Shown piece by piece: positions 1 to 8,305 of a stretch of DNA of 33,612 bases (positions are counted from its first letter, which is position 1; every line of letters starts with the position of its first letter). The position numbers and the translations under genes were made by a program. Source of the stretch: Deltaproteobacteria bacterium (GTDB lineage Bacteria; Myxococcota_A; UBA9042); NCBI GenBank assembly GCA_016218865.1, contig JACRCU010000455.1:1-33612 (forward strand). The letters run 5' to 3'. Under the pieces are notes generated by a model. That model was given only the letters and a program-made list of their open reading frames with translations. It was not told the origin of the DNA and did no database searches.

Positions 1-770
1 GCTCGACGGTGGCGGCGCTGCTGCTGCGCGGAACTCTGCTGGATATCGAGGAAAAGTACCGCAAAGACGGTTTTCCGACCAACGACCTGACCGGCCGCGA
101 CTGCGAGCTGCCCAAGGCCTACGCCAAGCAGTTCAAGTGCCGCTACGACCTGCTGGGCCTGAACCTGGACGAGGGCTCGATCTCGGGCATGACCGAGCAG
201 GCCCAGACGATGCTGACCAAAGCCCAGGAAACCCTGGCGCAGTCGGGCGCGCTGGACAAGTTATCCGGTGATAACAAGGGCGGCGCCTCCAAGCCCATGG
301 CGAGCGACCTGGGCAAGTCGGCCGAGCAGGCGCAGAACGCCGGCATGGACCTGGGGGCGATCGCCAAGGGCACCGACCTGATGGGGCTGCTGCAGGTGAT
401 CCTGCTGTCTGGTCAACAGGGTATGAACCTGCTGGACCTCTGCGACATCAACATCGCCGTGCTGCAGATGTCGATGGGCCTGGTGATCAGCAACCTGTTG
501 CCGATGGTGCTGAAGCGCGCGAGCGACCGGACCCGCAAGGTGGTCATCCACCTGCAGTGGAGGGACGAAGAGGGCGACCAGCGCACCCTGGACATGGAGA
601 CCTTTACCACCGCGGTCAGCCAGGAGGAGGCCGAGGCGATCCGCAACCTGCAGAAACAGGAGAAGATTCAGAACGCTCTGGATCCCACGGGCGCGGGCGG
701 CATCCCGGGGATGAAGCCGGGCGGGCTACTGGGCAACATGGGCGGCATGGGCGGCGGGAGGAATCCATGA
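1..770 (+). CDS. gspI: Type II secretion minor pseudopilin GspI-like, 5' truncated by the window edge
   Basis: Frame is open to the window start (..STVAALLLRGTLLDIEEKYRKDGF), so the ORF-track GTG at 9 is probably internal. Position directly before gspJ with ATGA overlap. beta-strand segments RYDLLGLNL and RKVVIHLQWRDEEGDQRTLDMETFTT fit a minor pseudopilin. Contains a long Ala/Gln-rich insertion and a Gly/Met-rich tail. Confidence 0.72.
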   Translation, partial: STVAALLLRGTLLDIEEKYRKDGFPTNDLTGRDCELPKAYAKQFKCRYDLLGLNLDEGSISGMTEQAQTMLTKAQETLAQSGALDKLSGDNKGGASKPMASDLGKSAEQAQNAGMDLGAIAKGTDLMGLLQVILLSGQQGMNLLDLCDINIAVLQMSMGLVISNLLPMVLKRASDRTRKVVIHLQWRDEEGDQRTLDMETFTTAVSQEEAEAIRNLQKQEKIQNALDPTGAGGIPGMKPGGLLGNMGGMGGGRNP

Positions 771-1924
771 AACTTGCCTGCTTGCCTGGGCCTTGGGGCC
801 CGAACCAGGGGTCCCCGCGTGCCCGCAGGGACGGGCGAGTCCAGTGGACTCGGCCGAGTGGGGACCGTAGCCCGAACCCGAACCGGAGCCCGAGCCGGAG
901 CCCGAACCGGAGCCCGAGCCCGAACCGGAACCCGAACCGGAACCCGAACCGGAACCCGAACCGGAGCCCGAGCCCGAACCGGTATTCCCCAGCCGGCCAG
1001 GCCGGCTTCACCCTGATCGAGATCCTGGTGGCGGTGGGCCTGTTGGCGGTTTTGGGCGTGATTCTGGCGACATCTACGTCGTCGCTGATCGGCGCGATCC
1101 GCGACAACCGCAAAAGCCAGGAGTACTACCACGCGGCGCGGGTGGCGCTGGGGCGCATGGACAACGAGATCGCCATGGCCTACCTGAGCAAGCACCAGAG
1201 CGACCTGAAGACCACCAAGACCGTGTTCGTGGGCAAGCAAAACGCCTTGACGTTCGCGACGATCGGCCACCGGCGCATGGTCCGCGAGGCCCGCGAGAGC
1301 GACGAGGCGGTGGTGGAGTACAAGCTGGAGAAGGACAGCAAGACCGGCGACTCGATCCTGGTGCGCCGCGAAAAGCCGCTCATCGACGACCAGCCCTTCA
1401 AGGGCGGGCGCAAGCAGGTGCTGGCCTGGGGCGTGAAGAAATTGACCTTTGCCTACTGGGACATGGACAAGGAGTCCTGGCAGTCGGACTGGAAGGTCGA
1501 GATCGACAACGCCAAGGAAGAAGAGATGAAGAAGGCCCAGGCGGCGGCGGGCGTGGCGGCGGTGACCGGCAACGCGGCGCTGGGCTCGGCGCTGGCGTCG
1601 AACATGGCGAATCAAGAGCAGACCCACGGCCCGCAGGACCTGTGGCTGCCGGCGCGCGTCAAGGTCACGCTGGTGCTGGCGACCGAAGAGGGCGAGCTGA
1701 CCTTCGAAACCCAGGCGCGCATCCGCCTGCAGCAGCCGCTGAATCTGGGCGGCATCCATGTGCCCAAGCCGTTTGAGAATTCGCTGAATCCCTACGCGGC
1801 TATGCCGGGCCAGACGCCGGGCAATTTCAGCGTGCCGGGCGCGGGCGGCATGGGCGGCGGCCTGCCGGGCAACCCGATGATGCCACGGCCAAATTTGCCA
1901 TCCGGCCCGAGGCCACCTCCATGA
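767..1924 (+). CDS. gspJ: Type II secretion pseudopilin GspJ with atypically long repeat-containing leader
   Basis: ATG at 767 overlaps the gspI stop. Prepilin peptidase motif AGQAG|FTLIEILVAVGLLAVLGVI lies at residues 76-97. Operon order I-J-K. Confidence 0.85.
   Translation: MKLACLPGPWGPNQGSPRARRDGRVQWTRPSGDRSPNPNRSPSRSPNRSPSPNRNPNRNPNRNPNRSPSPNRYSPAGQAGFTLIEILVAVGLLAVLGVILATSTSSLIGAIRDNRKSQEYYHAARVALGRMDNEIAMAYLSKHQSDLKTTKTVFVGKQNALTFATIGHRRMVREARESDEAVVEYKLEKDSKTGDSILVRREKPLIDDQPFKGGRKQVLAWGVKKLTFAYWDMDKESWQSDWKVEIDNAKEEEMKKAQAAAGVAAVTGNAALGSALASNMANQEQTHGPQDLWLPARVKVTLVLATEEGELTFETQARIRLQQPLNLGGIHVPKPFENSLNPYAAMPGQTPGNFSVPGAGGMGGGLPGNPMMPRPNLPSGPRPPP
868..982. repeat. In-frame tandem repeat, 12-bp consensus close to RRCCCGARCCGG, encoding (N/S)P(N/S)R units
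   Basis: Direct reading: cccgaaccggaacccgaaccggaacccgaaccgg...; an 18-bp variant agcccgagcccgaaccgg occurs twice. Translates as NPNRSPSRSPNRSPSPNRNPNRNPNRNPNRSPSPNR in GspJ. Confidence 0.93.
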
Positions 1925-3201
1925 GCGCAACCACGCCAACCTGGAAGCTGGGTGCGCGGCTTAGCGAAGCGGTGCGGGCCGGTTTGCGCGCCACGGGCCA
2001 GGGCTCGGCGGGGCCCACCGACCGGCAGCGCGGCGTGGCGCTACTGCTGGCGATGGCGTCGATCGCCATTCTCACGATCTTTTCGCTAGAGTTCACCTAC
2101 ACTTCGCGGGTGGCGGTCAAGACGGCGACCTACGTGGAAGCCGAGGTAGAGGCGCACCTGCACGCGCGCGCGGCGGTGGAGCTGGCGGCGATGGTGATCG
2201 GCAGCAACGACCTGGTCGAGAAGATGATCGCCCAGTACTCGCAGATGCTGGCCGGCAAGAAGCCCAACATCAGCATCGGCGCCTATGCCTGCGAATTCGT
2301 CAACGCCTTCTGCAAGGGCGAGATGACGCTGATGGGCCTGCAACTGGTGAACCTGGAAGGGCATCCGGCGGTGGGCCTGAAGCGCGGCACCTGCGGCTGC
2401 CAGTCGGGCGACGACGATGGGCGAGTGAACATCAACCGCGTCAACGACTTGAACCAGAAGCAGGCGGTGTTCGACACGCTGTACAAGCTGCTGGAGCGCA
2501 ACGAGGGCGTGACGCGGCCCGGCGAAATCGACAAGGACATGGCGCAGCTGGCGCTGAACGTCATCGACTGGGCCGACAAGGACACGCTGAAGACGGACAT
2601 CGACCCGAACAGCAAGAAGCTGGTCGAGGGCTCGGGCGCAGAGGGCTCGAACTACGCCCGCAGCAACATGAAGGTCAAGGACGCGCCCTTCGACACCACC
2701 GAGGAAGTGCGGCTGGTGCAGGGCATGAACGACAAGCTGTGGTGCAAGCTGAAGAACCAGCTGACGGTGTACAATACCGAGAAGCTGAACGTGAACACCG
2801 CGCCGATCGAGGTCATCAAAGCCTTGATTTGCAAGAACTTGGCCAACCCGCAGAACGAGGCCATCGCCTGCGCGCGCGGCTATCAGCAAGACGCCTTCGT
2901 GCCGGTCAACGTGGCCGGTCAGTACATCGAAGTGTGCCGGACGCTGAAAAAGATGTTGTTCTCGCCGCCGTTTGCCAACCCGGGCCGGGTCGTCAATTTC
3001 TTTGACAAGCTGGGCACGGTGGTGCCGGCGGACTATGCGAAAGTCTTGGCGATCAACCAAGGCCGCATGCTCGAGGACGTGGGGACCAGCGGCAAGATCG
3101 TGCGGATCCAGGCCTACGGCACCAGTGGCAAGGTGCAGCGGCGCATCACCGCGCTGCTGGACACCACGTCGCAGCGGTACGTGTACTGGCGCGAGGACTA
3201 G
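1921..3201 (+). CDS. gspK: Type II secretion minor pseudopilin GspK
   Basis: ATGA overlap with gspJ; RQRG|VALLLAMASIAILTIFSLEFTY pseudopilin N-terminus; large C-terminal domain with NINRVNDL..., LNVNTAPIEVIKAL (GspK helix-hairpin signature). Confidence 0.9.
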   Translation: MSATTPTWKLGARLSEAVRAGLRATGQGSAGPTDRQRGVALLLAMASIAILTIFSLEFTYTSRVAVKTATYVEAEVEAHLHARAAVELAAMVIGSNDLVEKMIAQYSQMLAGKKPNISIGAYACEFVNAFCKGEMTLMGLQLVNLEGHPAVGLKRGTCGCQSGDDDGRVNINRVNDLNQKQAVFDTLYKLLERNEGVTRPGEIDKDMAQLALNVIDWADKDTLKTDIDPNSKKLVEGSGAEGSNYARSNMKVKDAPFDTTEEVRLVQGMNDKLWCKLKNQLTVYNTEKLNVNTAPIEVIKALICKNLANPQNEAIACARGYQQDAFVPVNVAGQYIEVCRTLKKMLFSPPFANPGRVVNFFDKLGTVVPADYAKVLAINQGRMLEDVGTSGKIVRIQAYGTSGKVQRRITALLDTTSQRYVYWRED

Positions 3202-3212
3202 CGGAAGGGGAC

Positions 3213-3254
3213 GGGGCGAATGGCGCACCTCTGGGTGGGCCGCAAACTCGCCCC
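3213..3254 (+). other. Inverted repeat (GGGGCGA...TCGCCCC) in the gspK-gspL spacer
   Basis: Perfect 7-bp arms at 3213-3219 and 3248-3254 with a 28-nt loop, in the only long spacer of an otherwise overlapping operon. Confidence 0.5.
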
Positions 3255-3325
3255 GATGGGGACTCGACGCGGCGAAGGGCCAGGCAGTACGGGAGCCCGA
3301 GGATGTACGAAGGGGTATAGCGGCA

Positions 3326-5323
3326 ATGGCTCATCGAATTCTAGGACTGGACATCGGCACCCGGGCGATTCGCTTGGCGATTGCCGACAAGTCGCTGCGG
3401 CAGACCGCGCTGACCGGCTGGGACGAGGAGCCCGTGGCGGCGCCGGATCCCGAGCAGCCGGCGCACCACCGGCACCCGCTGTTTTCGCCCGAACAGGTGG
3501 CGGCGGTGCAGACCCTGCTGCTGCGCAACCAGCGGCCCGACGACGTGGTGGCGGTGGCGATGCCGGCCACTTACGTGATGCACCGCGTGCTGGCGTTCCC
3601 GTTCCGCGACGATCAGGCCATCGCCGAAGCGGTGGGTTTTGAACTTGAAAATCATATTCCCACGCCGATCAGCGACGTGGTCGTCGACTTCGTGCGGCTG
3701 GGCGAGAAAGAGGGCCAGACCGAGGTGTTGGCGCTGGCGGCGCCGCGCGACATCGTCGTCAAACACATCGACGCCTATAAGGAAATGGGCATCGAAGCTC
3801 GCCGCCTGGGCCTGCAGTCGCTGGCCTACGCGCACCTGGTGCGGAAGCTCCCCGACGCCAAAGAGGGCGTCACGCTCCTCATCGACGTGGGCACGCGCTC
3901 GTCCGAAGTGCTGGTGTGCCAAGATGGCAAAGCCCAGATGCTGCGCAGCTTTGCGGTGGGTGGCCAGACCATCGCCGACCTGTTCGGCAGCCTGGTCCAG
4001 AGCGAACTGCAGCCCGCCGACCTGCTGCGCGGCCACGCCGTGCTGCTGCCCGACGAAGCGCTGGAGACCGACCAAGAGCGCGGTCTGGCCCTGGCGACCC
4101 GCCAAGCCGTCCAGCCGCTGCTGCGCGAGCTGCGCCTGACGCTGGCCAACTGGCTGCGCCGCTCGCACAAGCGGCCCGACCGCGTGTTGCTGACCGGCTG
4201 GCTGGCCGAGCTGGGCGGGATTCATGAGTTCATCGAGCGGTCCCTGGACGTGCCGGTCAAGGCCATCGAGCTGGGCAACATGCCCGACGTCCGCCTGGCC
4301 AGTGCCCACGACCTGGGCGACCGCGGCGCACTGGCGGTGGCGCTGGCGCTCGCAGCGGCCGACACCGAGAGCGGCGGCGACGTCGACTTCCGCCAGGGCG
4401 AGTTGGCCTACGAGGGCGACTTCAAGGTGCTCCGCCAGCGCTTGCCGCAGCTGGTGGCGTTCATCGTGGTGGCGCTGTGCCTGCTGGGCATCCGCGCCAG
4501 CCTGAACTACCGCGCGCTGGTGATCGAGCAGGAACAGCAACTCGCGATTCTGCAAGCGCTGTCCAAGCAGCTGACCGGTAAGGCCTCGACCGACTTCGAG
4601 ACCGTGCGCAAGGAGCTGGCGCGCGAGCCGGCGGTGGACATGGCCGCGCTCTACCCGGACATCAGCGCGTTCAAGGTGCTGGAAGACGTGTCGGGCATCC
4701 TGGACAAGGTGACCGAGCCGCCGGACTTCAAGCCGCCGGGCGGGCCCGAAGAGGAAGCCGCGCCGCAGCCGCCGCCGGGAATGGTGGTGCCGCCCGGGGT
4801 TGCGGGCATTCCGGCCCACCGCCTGCCCACCGTAGACGCTGTACGCAAGCCGCCGCGGGGAGCGGGGCACGGTCGCGGCGGCTCGGCAACGGGCGACGAC
4901 TCGGCCACTGAGGCGGCACCGTCGCCGAGTGTGCCTGGGGGCGCGCCGCCCGCCGGCCCTGGCAACCCCGACCCCAGCGCCAAGGACGAGGGCAAGGGCC
5001 TTGATCCGGCTGCACCTTTTACCGGGCACAAGGTCGAGCTGGCGGCGGTGCAGATCGAGCGCGGTCGCGCCACCCTGCGCGGCGATGCCGACACCCAGGA
5101 CGCGATCCTCGCGCTGCAGCAGGCCGTGGATGCCCACAAGTGCTTCTCGAAAGTGAAGTCGAGCTCGGATCGCATCACCTTCGAGCGCCACCGCGACTGG
5201 TTCAAATTCACGCTGGAATTCGAGATCGCCTGCCCCGTCGAAGCCGACAAGGCCAAGAAGGACAAGGCGGCCAAGGCCGACGCCGAAGCGGACAAGGCCG
5301 ACGGTGAGGGGGACGAGAAATGA
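3326..5323 (+). CDS. gspL: Type II secretion inner-membrane platform protein GspL
   Basis: MAHRILGLDIGTRAIRLAIADKSL (actin-like PilM/GspL fold), single TM segment LVAFIVVALCLLGI, C-terminal periplasmic domain after a Pro/Gly-rich linker. ATG at 3326 chosen over the longer ORF. Confidence 0.85.
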   Translation: MAHRILGLDIGTRAIRLAIADKSLRQTALTGWDEEPVAAPDPEQPAHHRHPLFSPEQVAAVQTLLLRNQRPDDVVAVAMPATYVMHRVLAFPFRDDQAIAEAVGFELENHIPTPISDVVVDFVRLGEKEGQTEVLALAAPRDIVVKHIDAYKEMGIEARRLGLQSLAYAHLVRKLPDAKEGVTLLIDVGTRSSEVLVCQDGKAQMLRSFAVGGQTIADLFGSLVQSELQPADLLRGHAVLLPDEALETDQERGLALATRQAVQPLLRELRLTLANWLRRSHKRPDRVLLTGWLAELGGIHEFIERSLDVPVKAIELGNMPDVRLASAHDLGDRGALAVALALAAADTESGGDVDFRQGELAYEGDFKVLRQRLPQLVAFIVVALCLLGIRASLNYRALVIEQEQQLAILQALSKQLTGKASTDFETVRKELAREPAVDMAALYPDISAFKVLEDVSGILDKVTEPPDFKPPGGPEEEAAPQPPPGMVVPPGVAGIPAHRLPTVDAVRKPPRGAGHGRGGSATGDDSATEAAPSPSVPGGAPPAGPGNPDPSAKDEGKGLDPAAPFTGHKVELAAVQIERGRATLRGDADTQDAILALQQAVDAHKCFSKVKSSSDRITFERHRDWFKFTLEFEIACPVEADKAKKDKAAKADAEADKADGEGDEK

Positions 5324-5994
5324 GCCTGATGGCGTCGAAATTGGGCAGGATCGGCGCGGCCTTCGAGCGCATGAGCGATCGCGAGCGCAAGCTGGTGATG
5401 GGCGGTATCGCCATCATGACCCTGATCGGCCTGGTGCTGGTGGCGGTGCTGGTGTCGCGGCGGGTCAGCGCGCTGGAAGAGGAAGTGCAGGGCAACGAGG
5501 CGGCCTTGAAGGACATCTCGGCCGCGGCGCCCCGCTACCTGGCCCTGCGCGAAGAAGAAAAGAGCGTCGCCGAACAACTGGACCGCGCCGCCAAAGAGCC
5601 GCTGCAGGCCACGGTGCTGGCGATCGCCAAGGAGATCAAGTACCAGTCCAAGGATGCCGACGGCGTGGAAGCCGAGACGCGCCTGGCGGATGTGATCAAA
5701 TTTGCCAATGCTTCGGATATCTTGGCCGAGCTGACCACCAAGGCGGCCAAGAAGGTGCAAAAGACCAAGACCAAGAAGAAGAAGGGCGCCAAAGAGGTGT
5801 TCTTGTCGACCATCGACGCGGTGTTCCAGAATGTGCCGGACGATGCGGTGCTGCGCTTCCTGTCCAAGCTGGAGACGCACCCCGAGCCGATGTTCGGCCT
5901 GACGGTGGAGATCACCCGCACCGGGCCCACGCGCGACCAGATGCAGGCGACGATCAAGATTGGGCAATTCCGGTACGGGCAGCTCGAGGAGTAG
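5320..5994 (+). CDS. gspM: Type II secretion protein GspM
   Basis: ATGA overlap with gspL; short cytoplasmic N-terminus, one TM (LVMGGIAIMTLIGLVLVAVLV), coiled coil plus small C-terminal domain; position between gspL and gspN. Confidence 0.8.
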   Translation: MSLMASKLGRIGAAFERMSDRERKLVMGGIAIMTLIGLVLVAVLVSRRVSALEEEVQGNEAALKDISAAAPRYLALREEEKSVAEQLDRAAKEPLQATVLAIAKEIKYQSKDADGVEAETRLADVIKFANASDILAELTTKAAKKVQKTKTKKKKGAKEVFLSTIDAVFQNVPDDAVLRFLSKLETHPEPMFGLTVEITRTGPTRDQMQATIKIGQFRYGQLEE

Positions 5995-5997
5995 CGG

Positions 5998-7578
5998 ATG
6001 CAGCGGTTCTGGCAACACCCACGGGTGATCGCGGCCCTGCAGTACGCAGGGTACGCGCTGTTTTTCATGGTGATCCTGGTGTTCGCCCTGCCGTGGACCT
6101 TCCCGGTGCGGCAGCTGCGCAGCTACGTGACCAAGCAGGCGCGCCAGCAGGGTTACCCGATGGAGATCGAGGAGATTCGCCTGCGCGGCCTGGGCGGTGT
6201 AGAGCTGAACGGCCTGAGCGTGACGCTGCCCGGCAAGCCGGGTGAGCCGACCGAAGGCGGCGGCATCGGCCCGGGTCTGCCCGAGGTGGAGCTGAAGATC
6301 GACCGGGTCTCGGCCAAAGTTGCGATCCTGCCGATGCTTTTTGGCAAGACCTTTGACGTACGCTTCGACATCGAGGCCGGCGGCGGCAGCATCAGCGACG
6401 GGCGGGTGGTGCGCAAGGGCGAGGTGTTCGACTTCGAGATCGGCGCCATCGACGGCCTGTCGCTGGCGGCCATGGGCATCGGCAAGCGCGCGCTGGGACC
6501 GCAGACCAGCCTGCTGGGCGACGTGGACGGCAAGCTGAACGGCAAGATGCAGATGCACTACGGCGGCAGCACCGACGACATGACCGGCCAGGTGGAGCTG
6601 GAGCTGGCCGACGCCGTGCTCCGCTCGCCCGAGCTGAGTGTGCAAGGTGGCTTGCGGCTTCAGGATCTGGGTGTGGGCACCTTCACGCTCAAGGTCAAGA
6701 TGAACCTGAAGCAGAACATCGCGGCGCTGTCGGCGGTGCGCGGGGCCGACAAGGCGACGGTGCTGCACATCGAGCAGATGCAGGCCGAGGGCGACCAGCT
6801 GGAGCTGGTGACCGAAGAGACCAGCCACATCCTGATTCCGCCGGGCAAGGCCGGCTTCAAGCAGGCAACTCTGCAGCTGCACTTTGCTTTTGCGCTGCCG
6901 GACAAGCCCAGCGCCAAGAAGAAGCCGGCCAAGGCCGATGCCGAAAAGAGCGACGAAGAAGCCGACAAGGCCCAGAGCGACCGCATCAAGTGGGCGTCGC
7001 TGCTGTCGCTGGTGGGCAAGAAGCTGCAGCCCTTCGAGCGCGGCGGCTACATCGGCATCGGCTGCACGGGTCCGCTGTCGCGGCCGCAGTGTAAGCCCGA
7101 ATTGCCCATGGTCAATGTGGGGTTGCGCGGTGCCGCCAAGGCCGACGGCGCGCCCGGTGCCCAGCCGGCGCCGCCTGCGGGAGCCCCGCCCAGTGCCAGC
7201 CCGCCGCCCGATCCTGCCGCGGTGCCGGCCGCCGCGCCGCCGCCGCCGACGTTCCAGCCCGTAGCGGCGCGCCCGGAGCCGACCCCGCAGCCGCCGCCGT
7301 CGCCCAGTGCCGCTGATCAGGCCGTGCCGGCCCAGCCGCAGCCCGCGCCGCCGCCGCCGCCGCCACCCCCGCCCGAGGGGGGCAGGGCCACCGATGGGCG
7401 CGGCCGTCCGCCGCCGCCCGAAGGGGAGCGCCCGCAGGGCAATCCGGGGCACGGCGAGGGCGACAACCGCGAGCCGCAAGAAAATGCGCAGGAAAAGCCC
7501 GAGGGCGAGGAGCGTCCGCCGCGCGAGGAGCGGGGCGGCGAGGCTCCGCCGGAAGGTGGCGGCGAAAATCCGCAGTAA
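5998..7578 (+). CDS. gspN: Type II secretion protein GspN with long Pro-rich tail
   Basis: N-terminal TM, GspN/AsmA-like repetitive beta region (IRLRGLGGVELNGLSVTLP..., LELADAVLRSPELSVQGGLRLQDLGVGTF), last gene of the gsp operon; C-terminal ~140 aa strongly Pro-rich. Confidence 0.82.
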   Translation: MQRFWQHPRVIAALQYAGYALFFMVILVFALPWTFPVRQLRSYVTKQARQQGYPMEIEEIRLRGLGGVELNGLSVTLPGKPGEPTEGGGIGPGLPEVELKIDRVSAKVAILPMLFGKTFDVRFDIEAGGGSISDGRVVRKGEVFDFEIGAIDGLSLAAMGIGKRALGPQTSLLGDVDGKLNGKMQMHYGGSTDDMTGQVELELADAVLRSPELSVQGGLRLQDLGVGTFTLKVKMNLKQNIAALSAVRGADKATVLHIEQMQAEGDQLELVTEETSHILIPPGKAGFKQATLQLHFAFALPDKPSAKKKPAKADAEKSDEEADKAQSDRIKWASLLSLVGKKLQPFERGGYIGIGCTGPLSRPQCKPELPMVNVGLRGAAKADGAPGAQPAPPAGAPPSASPPPDPAAVPAAAPPPPTFQPVAARPEPTPQPPPSPSAADQAVPAQPQPAPPPPPPPPPEGGRATDGRGRPPPPEGERPQGNPGHGEGDNREPQENAQEKPEGEERPPREERGGEAPPEGGGENPQ

Positions 7579-7633
7579 CGGCGGCCAAGTGTGACCAGGG
7601 TGGCTGCACACAGCCGCACTTCAGGGGGAAAAG

Positions 7634-8305
7634 ATGGTCGAAAGGCTGCCGTTTGCGGCGATTGAATTTGCCGCGAATCCCGAGCCGCGCTGCCCGTGCG
7701 TGCTGCTGCTGGACACCTCGGCGTCGATGGCGGGCACGCGCATCACCGAGCTGCAGCGCGGTTTAGCGCAGTTTCGCGACGAGCTGCAGGCCGATCCGCT
7801 GGCGCGCAAGCGCGTGGAGGTGGCCATCGTCACCTTTGGCGGCTCGGTGCGGCTGGCCAGCGACTTCACCGCGATCGAGAACTTCGATCCGCCGCGGCTG
7901 GTGGCCGACGGTCTGACGCCGATGGGCGCGGCTGTGCAGACTGGACTCGAATTGCTGCGCGGGCGCAAGCAAATCTACCGCGACAACGGCCTGGCCTACT
8001 ACCGGCCGTGGATGTTCCTGCTCACCGACGGCGAGCCGAACGACGACTGGCGCGACGGCGCGGCGGCGGTCAAGCAGGCCGAAGCGGCGCGACAGGTGGC
8101 GTTCTTTGCCGTGGGCGTGGGCGAGGCCAATTTCGACGTGCTGGGCCAGCTGGCGACGCGTCAGCCGCTGCACCTGCGCGGCCTGATGTTCCGCGAGATG
8201 TTCCAGTGGTTGTCGAACTCGCTGCGGTCGGTGTCGCAGTCCGGGATCACCGACGAGGTGGCCCTGAGCAATCCCGCCAGCCCGGACGGCTGGGCCAAGG
8301 TCTGA
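7634..8305 (+). CDS. TerY/YegL-like von Willebrand factor A domain protein
   Basis: Intact MIDAS: DTSASMAG, LTPMG, LLTDGEPND. Followed directly by PP2C and kinase genes. Confidence 0.9.
   Translation: MVERLPFAAIEFAANPEPRCPCVLLLDTSASMAGTRITELQRGLAQFRDELQADPLARKRVEVAIVTFGGSVRLASDFTAIENFDPPRLVADGLTPMGAAVQTGLELLRGRKQIYRDNGLAYYRPWMFLLTDGEPNDDWRDGAAAVKQAEAARQVAFFAVGVGEANFDVLGQLATRQPLHLRGLMFREMFQWLSNSLRSVSQSGITDEVALSNPASPDGWAKV

Noticed and set aside
868-982. CRISPR-like array
   Set aside because: Repeats are 12-18 bp and contiguous with no spacers; simple tandem repeat.
774-1016. ORF MPACLGLGARTRGPRV...TGTRTGTRTG as an alternative gene
   Set aside because: Out-of-frame reading of the tandem repeat; the gspJ frame carries the pseudopilin motif.
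4651-7611. 986-aa minus-strand ORF opposite gspL-gspN
   Set aside because: Arg/Leu/His/Gly-rich translation typical of antisense frames in high-GC DNA; fully overlaps well-supported gsp genes.
7579-7633. Rho-independent terminator between gspN and the vWA gene
   Set aside because: Stem is only 5 bp and there is no U tract; cannot be called a terminator.
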